From contig VEMX01000048.1 in assembly GCA_009711805.1 (NCBI GenBank), forward strand, positions 1 to 64,000: a DNA stretch of 64,000 bases, read 5' to 3'. The notes beneath the pieces are model-generated. The model did not search any database. It was not told the origin of the DNA and saw only the letters and a program-made list of their open reading frames with translations. A program made the translations under genes and the position numbers. The DNA comes from Balneolaceae bacterium. GTDB taxonomy: Bacteria; Bacteroidota; Rhodothermia; Balneolales; Balneolaceae. This document shows positions 9,214 through 18,242 of the stretch, one piece after another (the stretch's first letter is position 1; every line of letters begins with the position of its first letter).

Positions 9214-10236
9214 ATGTCGGGAGTCGAAATTCAAGAATATGTAGAGCTTGCGGATTACAATACCATGGGAGTTAAAGCACAGGCCCGTTTTTTTGTTGAG
9301 GTATCATCCGAAACAGAATTGGAAGAAATTCTCACTAATCCCCGCTTTCAGAGTCAATCCAAAATGGTGATAGGTGGAGGTAGTAACATCCTTTTTCTTC
9401 ATGATTTTGAGGGGCTTGTTATTTATAACCAAATAATGGGAAAGGAAATACTCTCTGAGACTGAAGAAGAAGTACTGTTAAAGGTGGGCAGCGGAGAGAA
9501 TTGGCATCAGTTGGTTATGTATTGTGTAGAACAGGGCTGGGGGGGGATTGAAAACCTTTCATTGATTCCCGGTTTGGCGGGAGCGGCTCCCATCCAAAAT
9601 ATTGGTGCCTACGGGGTAGAGCTGGAAGAGGTGTTTGTGAAGCTGGATACCCTGATGATACAGACCACTGAATTACGCACTTTTAGGAAAGAAGATTGCG
9701 ATTTTGGCTACAGAAACAGCATTTTTAAAAATGAGCTGAAAGGAAAAACTATAGTAACCTCCATCACGATACGCCTGAAGAAAAAACCTGATGTAAATCT
9801 ATCATACAAAGGGTTAAAAGAAAAAATTACTGAAAAAGGGATAGAATTCCCCACTATTAGAGATGTGAGTGAAGCTGTTATTGAAATACGACAAAGTAAG
9901 CTTCCCGATCCGGCCGAAATAGGAAACACCGGCAGTTTCTTTAAAAACCCGGTAATCTCCCAAAACAAATTTCAGCTATTGAAAGAGAAACATCCCGGTA
10001 TCCCTTCATATCCGGTTGGGGATAAGAAAAAGGTACCAGCTGCCTGGTTAATCGATCAATGTGGATGGAAAGGAAAAAGATTTGGAGATGCCGGCGTACA
10101 CGAGATGCAGGCCTTGGTAATGGTTAATTACGGCAATGCAAGCGGAGAACAAATCTGGAATCTCGCTCAAAAAATTCAATTGTCAGTTAAACAAAAATTT
10201 GGAGTAGAGCTGGTGCCAGAAGTTAATGTTATTTGA
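9214..10236 (+). CDS. murB: UDP-N-acetylmuramate dehydrogenase MurB
   Basis: This protein reduces UDP-GlcNAc-enolpyruvate to UDP-MurNAc using NADPH and FAD, in the cytoplasmic part of peptidoglycan synthesis. From the ATG at 9214, one base after the gldE stop, the protein has 340 residues, matching type I MurB; the open frame extends to 9166 but would overlap gldE. Signatures are YNTMGVKAQARFF near the start, the FAD loop VIGGGSNILF, IPGLAGAAPIQNIGAYG, the FGYRNSIFK segment, and GNTGSFFKNP containing the catalytic Ser. WLIDQCGWKG near the C-terminus belongs to the substrate-binding domain. Confidence 0.95.
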   Translation: MSGVEIQEYVELADYNTMGVKAQARFFVEVSSETELEEILTNPRFQSQSKMVIGGGSNILFLHDFEGLVIYNQIMGKEILSETEEEVLLKVGSGENWHQLVMYCVEQGWGGIENLSLIPGLAGAAPIQNIGAYGVELEEVFVKLDTLMIQTTELRTFRKEDCDFGYRNSIFKNELKGKTIVTSITIRLKKKPDVNLSYKGLKEKITEKGIEFPTIRDVSEAVIEIRQSKLPDPAEIGNTGSFFKNPVISQNKFQLLKEKHPGIPSYPVGDKKKVPAAWLIDQCGWKGKRFGDAGVHEMQALVMVNYGNASGEQIWNLAQKIQLSVKQKFGVELVPEVNVI

Positions 10237-10298
10237 TTATCTCTTTAAAGATAAATTGGGAACATGTGACAGGATATATCCTTTTCTAAGTGTGTGAA

Positions 10299-10430
10299 AG
10301 CTTTACAAAATCGGTTTTGCCCACTGTCTGCGTTATCGGTGGGTTGAAATCCTCGAATATGGGTTATATGCGGCGGTATCAACCTCCTTCTGGCCTCGAG
10401 GTTGAACAAAATACCTGGTTTTTCAAAGCT
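10299..10430 (+). repeat. AGCTTTG-ended intergenic repeat, copy A
   Basis: This 132-bp element begins AGCTTTACAAAA and ends TTTTTCAAAGCT, so its ends are imperfect inverted repeats. Inside are CTGCGTTATCGGT and GTTGAAATCCTCGAATATG, shared with copies B (12896), C (52895, inverted) and D (63119, deleted). A subterminal hairpin (CAAAA with TTTTG) sits at the left end. The reading frame crossing it is not conserved between copies, so it is non-coding. It occupies most of the murB to M48-protease gap. Confidence 0.8.
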
Positions 10431-10467
10431 CTATGTGTATTACTAATGACTGAAATAGATTACAAAA

Positions 10468-11958
10468 ATGAAGATTAGATATATAAAACTATTACCGGTA
10501 CTTATTACTGCCATAATGCTCAATGCCTGCCTTACCCTCCAGGTAAACCCAGTTTCAGGGAATAAGCGGGCCTATGGATACAGCTGGGAAGAGGAAATTG
10601 AGATAGGACGCCAGGCTGACAAAGAGATTGTAGCCCAATATGGTGTATATGAAGATGAGGCCCTCTCAGATTATGTCTCAGAGCTGGGACAGCTACTGCT
10701 GGAAGATAGTCACTTGCGAAGAGAGGGGGTGGCTGAGAAATTTCAAAATACAGAATTCACCTTCAGGGTACTTAACAGCCCGGTAGTAAATGCTTTTGCC
10801 CTGCCCGGTGGCTATGTATATGTAACACGGGGTCTGCTTGCACACCTGAATAATGAAGCCCAGCTGGCCGTAGTACTGGGGCATGAGATAGGGCATGTTG
10901 CCGCGCGTCATGCTTCCCAAAGAGCGGCAACACAGCAGATCGGACAGTTAGCCATTATAGGAGGAGCCTTACTTGGTGAATCTATAGGATTAGATGGAGG
11001 TAATATCCTCCAGTTAAGCAGCCAGACGGCCCAATTGCTTTTTCTGCAATACAGCAGAGATAATGAACGTGAATCTGACCGTTTGGGGGTAGAGTATTCT
11101 GCAATGAACAAATATGAGGCAGCCGAAGGTGCCAAATTTTTTGAATCTCTGAAACGAATATCTGAAAGGCAGGGAGGAGGCATTCCTTCTCACCTTTCAA
11201 CACACCCGGACCCTGGTGAGCGGGAAGCAACAATCCCGGAACTTGCTGAAAGCTGGAAAGAAAAAGGATATGAGCAGACCATATTAGACCAGGATGAGTT
11301 TATGGCAATGCTGGATGACATTATTTATGACCAAAATCCCCGCGAAGGATTTGAAAGGGACGGAGTATTTTATCATCCGGAACTGGAATTTAAGTTTCCG
11401 GTGCCCGATGGATTTAATGTGATTAACCAGACTTCGGCTGTGATTTTGATAAATGAAGATCAGGATGCTGTGACACAGTTTACAATCGATTCAGAAAATA
11501 ATACGCCAAAAGCGTCGGTCCAGAGTTTTGTAGGACAAGAAGGTATCACTGTAATTGAACAAGGCGATATAAACAGAACAGGCTATAATGCCTACGAAGC
11601 TGAAGCCACAGCAGAAACACAGGATGGAACAACGGTGCAGCTTATTATGACGGCCTTGAAGTATAACGATCGTATCTACCAGTTTTTGAGCTATACCAAT
11701 CAGCAACAGTTTTCTCAGTACGAGAATGATTTCATGAGTATATCCTCTGGCTTCGACCGGCTTACAGATGTATCCGTGTTGACGATTGAGCCTGTTAGAT
11801 TGCAGTTGGTTGAGGCTTCGTCCACAGCTCCTTTCAATCAGTTACTTCCATCAACACTGCCTATGGATATAACGGCAGAAGACCTTGCTATTATTAACCA
11901 GGTAGGTCTTAATGAAAACATAGTTGCAGGTACGGTTCTTAAATTGCCGGTCCAATAA
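10468..11958 (+). CDS. M48 family metalloprotease lipoprotein (BepA-like)
   Basis: This 496-residue predicted zinc protease is anchored as a lipoprotein, with its signal peptide ending LNAC (Cys21). The M48 domain covers about residues 35-270, with the zinc-binding HEIGH at 138-142 and the third-ligand region NERESDRLG near 200. A long C-terminal half (about 290-496) includes a stretch resembling LysM-type endings (LNENIVAGTVLKLP). BepA/YfgC-type proteases degrade misassembled outer-membrane proteins in the periplasm, which would suit an organism rich in beta-barrels; the specific substrate here is inference. It is preceded by repeat copy A and followed by a bidirectional terminator. Confidence 0.9.
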   Translation: MKIRYIKLLPVLITAIMLNACLTLQVNPVSGNKRAYGYSWEEEIEIGRQADKEIVAQYGVYEDEALSDYVSELGQLLLEDSHLRREGVAEKFQNTEFTFRVLNSPVVNAFALPGGYVYVTRGLLAHLNNEAQLAVVLGHEIGHVAARHASQRAATQQIGQLAIIGGALLGESIGLDGGNILQLSSQTAQLLFLQYSRDNERESDRLGVEYSAMNKYEAAEGAKFFESLKRISERQGGGIPSHLSTHPDPGEREATIPELAESWKEKGYEQTILDQDEFMAMLDDIIYDQNPREGFERDGVFYHPELEFKFPVPDGFNVINQTSAVILINEDQDAVTQFTIDSENNTPKASVQSFVGQEGITVIEQGDINRTGYNAYEAEATAETQDGTTVQLIMTALKYNDRIYQFLSYTNQQQFSQYENDFMSISSGFDRLTDVSVLTIEPVRLQLVEASSTAPFNQLLPSTLPMDITAEDLAIINQVGLNENIVAGTVLKLPVQ

Positions 11959-11960
11959 AA

Positions 11961-11991
11961 TAAGCCAGTCATATGTGATATGACCGGCTTA
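11961..11991. terminator. Bidirectional terminator between convergent genes
   Basis: TAAGCCAGTCATAT pairs with ATATGACCGGCTTA across a 3-base loop, with one G-T type mismatch. A-rich sequence flanks it on both sides, so it can serve both the M48 protease gene and the convergent porin gene. Confidence 0.75.
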
Positions 11992-12011
11992 AAAATGGTT
12001 CTTAAATGGTT

Positions 12012-12671
12012 TTAAAGAGAAAAGCCAAATAAGAGGAAGATTCTTTCACTATCCGGATTCAATATGAAAGAACTAAATACAGGAAGTGAGAACTCATCTG
12101 ATATTTTAATATCCTTAGATGTTGTCAGGCCGAAATTAACAAATTCAAAATCACCGGTCGTAGAATAGCTCTCGTTCCCTATTCCCGCAAACAATTCTAC
12201 ATTGGAAACCGCATAAGTGGCCTCAAAGTAAAGATCATCATTAGCGTTTCCAGCAAAATAATAATTGGCTGAAATACTAAAATCATCGATGCCATAGCCA
12301 AGATTTAATTCATAAGTGTGGCTGTCCTCAAAATCAAAATAATTACCGGGAGCAAACACACTTGGAAAATAGTAATCAGTAATGCCAATGCTAAAATCGT
12401 CTATACTATACGATATGTATAGATCGGCCTCGGTGCCGCCGGTGTTGGCACTGAGTTCATAAGATCCCCAGGCACCAATAGTGAAATCACCGGAAGTAAC
12501 TTCCATATATGGTTGAACGGCAGGGGCATTACCAAAATCGGTACCACGCCATACATAGCGGCTTACCACATCGGCTCCAATACCAACCTGAGCTAAAAGG
12601 TCCGGAGCAGTAAACAAAAAGGTTAAAACAAATAGAACAATAAATTTGGTGGGTTTTGTAGCAATTCTCAT
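12012..12671 (-). CDS. TorF-like putative porin (Gcw_chp family)
   Basis: This 219-residue outer-membrane protein has a signal peptide ending at about residue 27 (DLLAQ). The mature N-terminus GIGADVVSRYVWRGTDFG, followed by PAVQPYMEV, is the signature of the Gcw_chp/TorF family. The rest alternates aromatic and polar residues as in beta-strands and ends in FGFSL, a typical barrel end. It is a single-gene unit converging on the M48 protease gene; the transported substrate is unknown. Confidence 0.82.
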   Translation of the reverse strand: MRIATKPTKFIVLFVLTFLFTAPDLLAQVGIGADVVSRYVWRGTDFGNAPAVQPYMEVTSGDFTIGAWGSYELSANTGGTEADLYISYSIDDFSIGITDYYFPSVFAPGNYFDFEDSHTYELNLGYGIDDFSISANYYFAGNANDDLYFEATYAVSNVELFAGIGNESYSTTGDFEFVNFGLTTSKDIKISDEFSLPVFSSFILNPDSERIFLLFGFSL

Positions 12672-13164
12672 AGTGTTTCTTGATTTATTTTATAGATGAT
12701 TACCTAAAGCTATATTGAGCCAAAGGTATATGGTATGTTTATTTTTCTCTATGTAGCACTATTAGGATGAACCTCAATCCGTTATGAATGTACTAAATAT
12801 TTTAATTATTAGAAATTTTTAATAAATAAAGTAAAGTCTTTCCTCTTGAGAAGTTTTAATAGTTAGGTGCAGAGTGTTTCATAAAACATGTAGAAAGCTT
12901 TGCAAAAGCTATCTTTTGCCCAATGTTTGTGTTATCCGCCGGTTGAAATTATCGAATATGGGTTATAGCTGTGCTTTCAACCTCTTTCTGGCTTTTCATT
13001 GTACAAAATTATTGGTTTTCAAAGTTTTTTATGCAGACTATTCCATTTATAAAGGGAGGGGCTTGTTGAATAGAAAAGATCAAAAATGAGACAATCATTG
13101 TTTATCCCTCTGCGGTAAATGTCTTATCTTCGTCCAGTAAATTTTAAACCAAATATTTTTTTCA
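12672..13164. other. 493-base gap holding repeat copy B and the purB promoter region
   Basis: The gap contains the dispersed repeat at 12896-13026. Downstream of it a weak match to the Bacteroidota -7 box (TATCTTCG, 13125-13132, consensus TAnnTTTG) lies 33 bases before purB. The part upstream of the repeat is AT-rich with no recognisable gene. Confidence 0.45.
12896..13026 (+). repeat. AGCTTTG-ended intergenic repeat, copy B
   Basis: Copy B has the same orientation and length as copy A. It starts AGCTTTGCAAAA, contains the hairpin GCAAAA-N6-TTTTGC and GGTTGAAATTATCGAATATG, and ends TTTTCAAAGTT. It is more diverged than copies A and C in the second half. The open frame crossing it (12874-13089) has no similarity in frame to the other copies. 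Confidence 0.75.
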
Positions 13165-14460
13165 ATGATTAGACGCTATTCCCGGGAAGAAATGTACGAA
13201 CTCTGGTCTGATGAACAACAGTTTCAGGCTTGGTTGGATGTTGAACTTGCGGCCTGTTGGGCCTGGGCCAAACTGGGGAAAATCCCAATGGAAGATGTAG
13301 ACAAACTGTATGAAAAAGCGTCTTTTGATGTAGATCGTATTAAGGAAATTGAAGCAAAGACCCGCCACGATGTTGTAGCTTTTACCCGTGCAGTTTCTGA
13401 AACCCTGGGAGCGGAAAAGAAATGGATACACTATGGTTTAACATCCACCGATGTAGTGGATACGGCATGGGGAGTCAGGCTCAAAAAAGCGAATGTCATC
13501 CTGAAAAAAGGGCTGGAACGCATTATTGATGTACTGGCTGAAAAAGCAAAAAAGCATAAGTACACAGTGATGATGGGCCGAACCCATGGAATACACGCTG
13601 AACCCACTACCTTTGGACTAAAATGTGCGTTGTGGTATGCCGAAATGAAGCGAAACCTTGAACGTTTTGAGAGAGCCGCTGCGGACGTCGAATTTGGAAA
13701 ACTGTCGGGCTCGGTAGGCACATTTGCCAATATTCCTCCCGAAGTAGAACAATATACCTGCGAGAAGCTGGGGCTTAGCCCGGCGCCTATATCTACCCAA
13801 ACCTTGCAGAGAGACCGGCATGCCTACTATTTAGCAACGTTGGCATTAATCGGTTCTACCATGGAAAAGATGGCGGTTGAAGTTCGCCACCTGCAGCGAA
13901 GCGAAGTGAGAGAAGCTGAAGAAGCATTCCGCAAAGGGCAAAAGGGGTCATCTTCTATGCCGCATAAGCGAAACCCGGTGAGTTCAGAGAATATCTCGGG
14001 ATGTTCACGGGTACTGAGGGGCTATATGATGACTTCGTTCGAAAACATCCCTCTGTGGCATGAACGAGATATCTCCCACTCTTCAGCAGAGCGGATTATT
14101 CTTCCGGATGCGACAATTTTACTGGATTACATGCTAAACCGTTTTGCGGGAGTTATGGAAAAACTGGTGGTGTTTGAGGACAATATGGAAGCCAATATTT
14201 GGAAAACACAGGGGCTGGTATTTTCGCAGCGATTGCTGCACAAGCTAATTGATAAAGGGATAGCCCGGGAAAAAGCGTACGATACTGTACAGCCTTTAGC
14301 CATGAAATCGTGGGAAGAACAGGTTCTTTTTAAACCCCTGGCAGAGGCTGATAAAACCATAGCCTCGGAACTAAGCCAGGAAGAAATAGATAATGCTTTT
14401 GACCTGGCTCACCATACCCGTAATGTAGATGTGATATTTGAAAGGGTAGGATTGAACTAA
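13165..14460 (+). CDS. purB: Adenylosuccinate lyase
   Basis: This enzyme catalyses two steps of purine synthesis: it splits SAICAR to AICAR and adenylosuccinate to AMP, releasing fumarate. The 431-residue length is typical of the compact bacterial type. Visible signatures are [11 protein letters not shown], the [11 protein letters not shown] region (substrate binding), [14 protein letters not shown] with the catalytic His, and the flexible signature loop [17 protein letters not shown] containing the catalytic Ser. It is a single gene facing the menACE operon, with 45 bases between the two stops. Confidence 0.97.
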   Translation: MIRRYSREEMYELWSDEQQFQAWLDVELAACWAWAKLGKIPMEDVDKLYEKASFDVDRIKEIEAKTRHDVVAFTRAVSETLGAEKKWIHYGLTSTDVVDTAWGVRLKKANVILKKGLERIIDVLAEKAKKHKYTVMMGRTHGIHAEPTTFGLKCALWYAEMKRNLERFERAAADVEFGKLSGSVGTFANIPPEVEQYTCEKLGLSPAPISTQTLQRDRHAYYLATLALIGSTMEKMAVEVRHLQRSEVREAEEAFRKGQKGSSSMPHKRNPVSSENISGCSRVLRGYMMTSFENIPLWHERDISHSSAERIILPDATILLDYMLNRFAGVMEKLVVFEDNMEANIWKTQGLVFSQRLLHKLIDKGIAREKAYDTVQPLAMKSWEEQVLFKPLAEADKTIASELSQEEIDNAFDLAHHTRNVDVIFERVGLN

Positions 14461-14505
14461 TTTTCAGGCTTTCAAAGAAGTCTTGATATATATACACCGG
14501 GCTAT

Positions 14506-15999
14506 TTAGAAACTCTCTTTTAGTTCTTCCATCAATTTCCAGCGCTTTACCTTACCGGTAGAAGTTTTGGGAAGGTGATCTACTATTTTCAGGACTTTGG
14601 GAATTTTAAAATCTGTAAGGGTTTTCTTTAGGGAATGTTTTACAGATTCAATGGAAGGAGCTTTACCGTTATTCAGGGTTACCACGGCTGTTACTTTTTG
14701 GCCCCATTCTTCATCAGGAAGGCCGATTACAACCGCTTCTTTGATAGAAGCAATTTTATTTAAGGCTTCTTCAACTTCAGAAGGGCTTACATTTTCTCCT
14801 CCCGTTACAATCAAATCTGTTCTTCGGGATTCAATAAAAAGATGTCCAAATCCATTTATATGTCCATAGTCGCCTGTGTTAAACCATCCTTGGCTATCGA
14901 ATTTCCCTTTGTTGTTGGCTTCATCAAAATAACCGGTAAAAACCTGTAATCCTTTTAACCAAAGTATACCTGACTGGTTTTTGCCCAGTTTCTCTCCTTC
15001 TTCACTTCTGATCTCCATCTGGTTGGGAGGGAAGGGGCGGCCTACACTTTTAAGTGGGGTATACATTCCGGAAGGGGCTAGCAAAGGATTTGCTATAATT
15101 TGGGCACAGGTTTCTGTCATCCCATAGCTGGAGACAATAGGAATACCTCTTTCTGCAGATTTTTTTAGCAGAGATTTAGTGACGGCACCCCCACCCAGAA
15201 GTATGGATTTAAAGTCGCGATGGGTTTTAAAAAGAGAATCGTCTAATAATCGCTTTAGCATTGTGGGGACCAGGGAGGCTGCCTGGAAGCGTATATTCTC
15301 ACCTAAAAACTCTTTTACCATCACTTCATTAAAGTTAGACATGCGGTAAATAGCCGAACCGTATATCAGGGAACGGTAAATTATAGAAATACCCCCGATA
15401 TGGTTTAGCGGCAGGCACAATAACCAGTAATGATTTGGATCGGGTTTGAAGTTCTTGGAGGAAGCTACAGCCGCCGTAATCATTTGCTGCCTTTGCAGAG
15501 GTACAACCTTAGGACGGCTGGTGGTACCTGAGGTAAAGAAATAGCCAAAAATACTTTCGGGATCAAAAGAATCCTCATTGGGAAGATCAATATTCCGGGT
15601 ATCATGAGTAAAGGCATTCAGGAAAAAGTTGTCGTCCATATGAATAACAGGCATATCTTTCAGTCTTCGCCGGTTATTGCTGTCACAAAATGCGAGGGTT
15701 GGTTCTAATTTGCTTAATTGCCGGTTGAGCTCTTTATCAGTTTGTTTGGGATTGAGGGGGATAACGGGGATGTTCAGTTTCCAGCATGAAGCAATCGCAA
15801 AGATCAGCATATCAGACGACTCAGTAAGAAAGGCTACCGGTTTGTCAAGAGCGTCCGTTTTTTGGAGGATAGTATCCTTAAGAAAGGAAGTAAAACGACG
15901 CAAGTCACTATAAGTGTATAACCCATTTTGAGAAGCAAGAAATACACTGGGAGGGTTCTCTTGCTTAAATTCAAAACTATGTAACCGTGACTTAAACAT
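14506..15999 (-). CDS. menE: o-Succinylbenzoate-CoA ligase MenE
   Basis: This 497-residue member of the ANL adenylating family activates o-succinylbenzoate to its CoA thioester in menaquinone synthesis. Motifs in order are the P-loop-like FTSGTTSRPKVVPLQ at about 150-167, SSYGMTETCA, the GYFDE and WFNTGDYG segment, and TGGENVSPSEVEEAL. The conserved C-terminal Lys is in PKTSTGKVKRWKL. Although the family has many members, its place 5 bases after menC makes MenE secure. Gene order is menA-menC-menE. Confidence 0.93.
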   Translation of the reverse strand: MFKSRLHSFEFKQENPPSVFLASQNGLYTYSDLRRFTSFLKDTILQKTDALDKPVAFLTESSDMLIFAIASCWKLNIPVIPLNPKQTDKELNRQLSKLEPTLAFCDSNNRRRLKDMPVIHMDDNFFLNAFTHDTRNIDLPNEDSFDPESIFGYFFTSGTTSRPKVVPLQRQQMITAAVASSKNFKPDPNHYWLLCLPLNHIGGISIIYRSLIYGSAIYRMSNFNEVMVKEFLGENIRFQAASLVPTMLKRLLDDSLFKTHRDFKSILLGGGAVTKSLLKKSAERGIPIVSSYGMTETCAQIIANPLLAPSGMYTPLKSVGRPFPPNQMEIRSEEGEKLGKNQSGILWLKGLQVFTGYFDEANNKGKFDSQGWFNTGDYGHINGFGHLFIESRRTDLIVTGGENVSPSEVEEALNKIASIKEAVVIGLPDEEWGQKVTAVVTLNNGKAPSIESVKHSLKKTLTDFKIPKVLKIVDHLPKTSTGKVKRWKLMEELKESF

Positions 16000-16004
16000 C
16001 TAAC

Positions 16005-17072
16005 CTACATTTTGTCCAAAGACTTTATGTCGATGGGGACTCCGGTACCTGTTTTATCATTCAGATGAAATTTTCCCTGTTTAAGAAAATCTGTACTTGT
16101 AATGTCATGTTCAAATAAAAGGCCGGTAGCTAAACCATGGGCATATTTTTTACTGCCCAATCCGTGTGCTAATATTGCTGTGGTGGTAGTTCCAACCACA
16201 CTCTCCAGCGACGTTGTAAACACTAACTCAATATTATGAGTATCAGCCAGCTGTTTTGTTACATTAATATCTCGGAATGTACCGAACAACATGGGTTTTA
16301 TGATTAGGATATCAGCTGCTTTTTCTCCAATAATTCTGATCGCATCGTTTTTGCTTCTGACGTCTTCATCGGCTGCAATAGGGATATTTACAGAATTACG
16401 GATTTCAGCCATTCCTTCCAAATTTCCTTTTGCTATGGGCTGCTCACAGTATTCAATGTTTTCAGATTTAAGGGCATTGAGGTTTTCTTTTGCCTCTTTT
16501 ACACTCCAGGAGCTGTTAGCATCTATCCTTATCTTGATATCCGGATAGCGATCTCTGATTTCCTGGATTATCGAATACTCTTGCTCAAAATCGGATCCTG
16601 TTTTTACCTTAATGGTTGAAAAGCCCAATTCATAGGCACTTTTTGCAGAGAGTAATGCAAGCTCTTTATCCATTATAGAAAGGGTATAATTACAGGCAAT
16701 AGTTCCCTTCTCGTTATTAAAAAGCTGCCGGCTTAAAGTTTTACCGGCTCGTTTGGCATCCAGATCGTGCAAAAGAGTATCGAGAGCAAAGCTAAGTGAG
16801 GGGAATCGATGTATTTGTGTGAGCAGCCGCAATGTATCTTTGCCGTCACCACTGCGAATCTCTTTTTCAAGATGCTTATGATTAGTGGTTAATACCGTTC
16901 GTACATCATTTAGTGATTCTTCAGAGAAGCCGGGCAGGGGCGCTGCCTCTCCGTAAGCAATTATATTTCCTTCTTTATAAACAAGAATAATCCCTTCCCG
17001 ATGGGTAAATTCCTTATCCTGCGTGACAAATGGCTTATTAAAAGGCAGAGAGTATGTTAAGTACTGAAGCAT
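16005..17072 (-). CDS. menC: o-Succinylbenzoate synthase MenC
   Basis: This 355-residue enolase-superfamily enzyme dehydrates SHCHC to o-succinylbenzoate. The catalytic set is visible in order: the STIKVKTG segment with the KxK base, the metal ligands in RIDANSSW, EYCEQPI and AADEDV, and the second Lys in ILIIKPMLFG. The start overlaps the menA stop by one base, and menE follows after 5 bases, indicating translational coupling. Some enzymes of this clade also racemise N-acylamino acids, but the operon makes the menaquinone role clear. Confidence 0.93.
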   Translation of the reverse strand: MLQYLTYSLPFNKPFVTQDKEFTHREGIILVYKEGNIIAYGEAAPLPGFSEESLNDVRTVLTTNHKHLEKEIRSGDGKDTLRLLTQIHRFPSLSFALDTLLHDLDAKRAGKTLSRQLFNNEKGTIACNYTLSIMDKELALLSAKSAYELGFSTIKVKTGSDFEQEYSIIQEIRDRYPDIKIRIDANSSWSVKEAKENLNALKSENIEYCEQPIAKGNLEGMAEIRNSVNIPIAADEDVRSKNDAIRIIGEKAADILIIKPMLFGTFRDINVTKQLADTHNIELVFTTSLESVVGTTTTAILAHGLGSKKYAHGLATGLLFEHDITSTDFLKQGKFHLNDKTGTGVPIDIKSLDKM

Positions 17073-17959
17073 TAGTTAAGGGTAATTCCAACTGAAAATA
17101 AGATCCCGAAAAACATCATAAACTGAGCGGTCCTTTCGAGTGTGATATTCAAGTTTGATTTATTTGTTTCTGTGAAAACAGTTTTTATTAAAATGACTGC
17201 CCAGGGTGAGATGAGAAAGGGCAATAAAGTCCAGCCGTTGTAATTAAACTGCAGATGAAAAAATAAGGGTATAGCATAGGCTGTTAAAATCATAAACATA
17301 TACTCCCATTTCAACATATTTTCTCCAAAGAGGACTCCAAGGGTTCTTTTCCCTGATTTTTTATCCTGCTCTACATCCCTGAGATTGTTAACAACAAGAA
17401 TATTAACACACAATGCCCCCACCGCCAGGGAAGCCCAGAAAGAGTGTTCCGACCATTCAAGGGTATTGATATAATAGGTGGTCATAACAGCTACAATGCC
17501 AAAAAATATAAATACGAAAATATCTCCTAACCCATTATATCCCAGGGGATAAGGTCCCCCGGTGTAGAGGATTCCAAAAATGAGTGACAGTATGCCAATG
17601 ATCAGAACAACAGTTCCGCCAACCCATACCAGGTAGAGTCCCAACAGGAAGGCGAATCCCATGGTAAGAGTGGTGGCGGTAAGCATTTGCCGGGGTGATA
17701 TTAAACCTGCAGCCGTAGCTCTTCGGAAACCAATGCGTTCTTCAGTATCCGAACCTTTAACAAAATCAAAATAGTCGTTGGCGAAATTGGTGCCAACCTG
17801 GATAAGGAAAGCACAGGCTAATGCCACGGAAGAACTAAGCCATGATAATTGACCGTCGCGCCAGGCTAAGGCACAGCCAATAAGTACAGGAATAAAAGCG
17901 GCAGCAAGAGTTTTGGGACGCGAGGCTTCTATCCAAAGCCTGATTTTTTGTGATTTCAA
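17072..17959 (-). CDS. menA: 1,4-Dihydroxy-2-naphthoate polyprenyltransferase MenA
   Basis: This 295-residue UbiA-superfamily membrane protein attaches the isoprenoid chain to DHNA, giving demethylmenaquinone. The N-terminal RPKTLAAAFIPVLIG is typical of MenA. The first Asp-rich motif NFANDYFDFVKGSD, at about residues 58-71, binds magnesium and the prenyl diphosphate; the second is around NNLRDVEQDKKSGKRTLGV at about 190. Eight or nine membrane helices are seen. It is the first gene of the menA-menC-menE operon. Confidence 0.95.
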   Translation of the reverse strand: MKSQKIRLWIEASRPKTLAAAFIPVLIGCALAWRDGQLSWLSSSVALACAFLIQVGTNFANDYFDFVKGSDTEERIGFRRATAAGLISPRQMLTATTLTMGFAFLLGLYLVWVGGTVVLIIGILSLIFGILYTGGPYPLGYNGLGDIFVFIFFGIVAVMTTYYINTLEWSEHSFWASLAVGALCVNILVVNNLRDVEQDKKSGKRTLGVLFGENMLKWEYMFMILTAYAIPLFFHLQFNYNGWTLLPFLISPWAVILIKTVFTETNKSNLNITLERTAQFMMFFGILFSVGITLN

Positions 17960-18242
17960 GCGTGAAAGGTTTGGGTGTTTATGTGGAAAAAGGATTCTGC
18001 AGAAGATATCATTTTTGACTCATGCTAAAAAAATGAAGTATAAGGCTTCCTCATCAAAATAAATTAGGCTCATTATTTCATAAAAGCGGTTTCAGTAAAA
18101 TAAATTTAAGTTCAATTTGAATAATACCTATGTTAATAAATTGTTAAAAAGTTTTTTATTAAAAAAGTTGAGTGTTTGATTTGTATTGCCTTATATTTTG
18201 GCTGTTTAAAATTATAAATCCTAAAAAAGTTCAAAAATCTAC

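Noticed and set aside
10290-10478. 62-codon frame between murB and the M48 protease gene
   Set aside because: It is only the dispersed repeat read in one frame; the other copies have stops or different peptides.
12874-13089. 71-codon frame upstream of purB
   Set aside because: Same reason: it is repeat copy B, with no conserved peptide.
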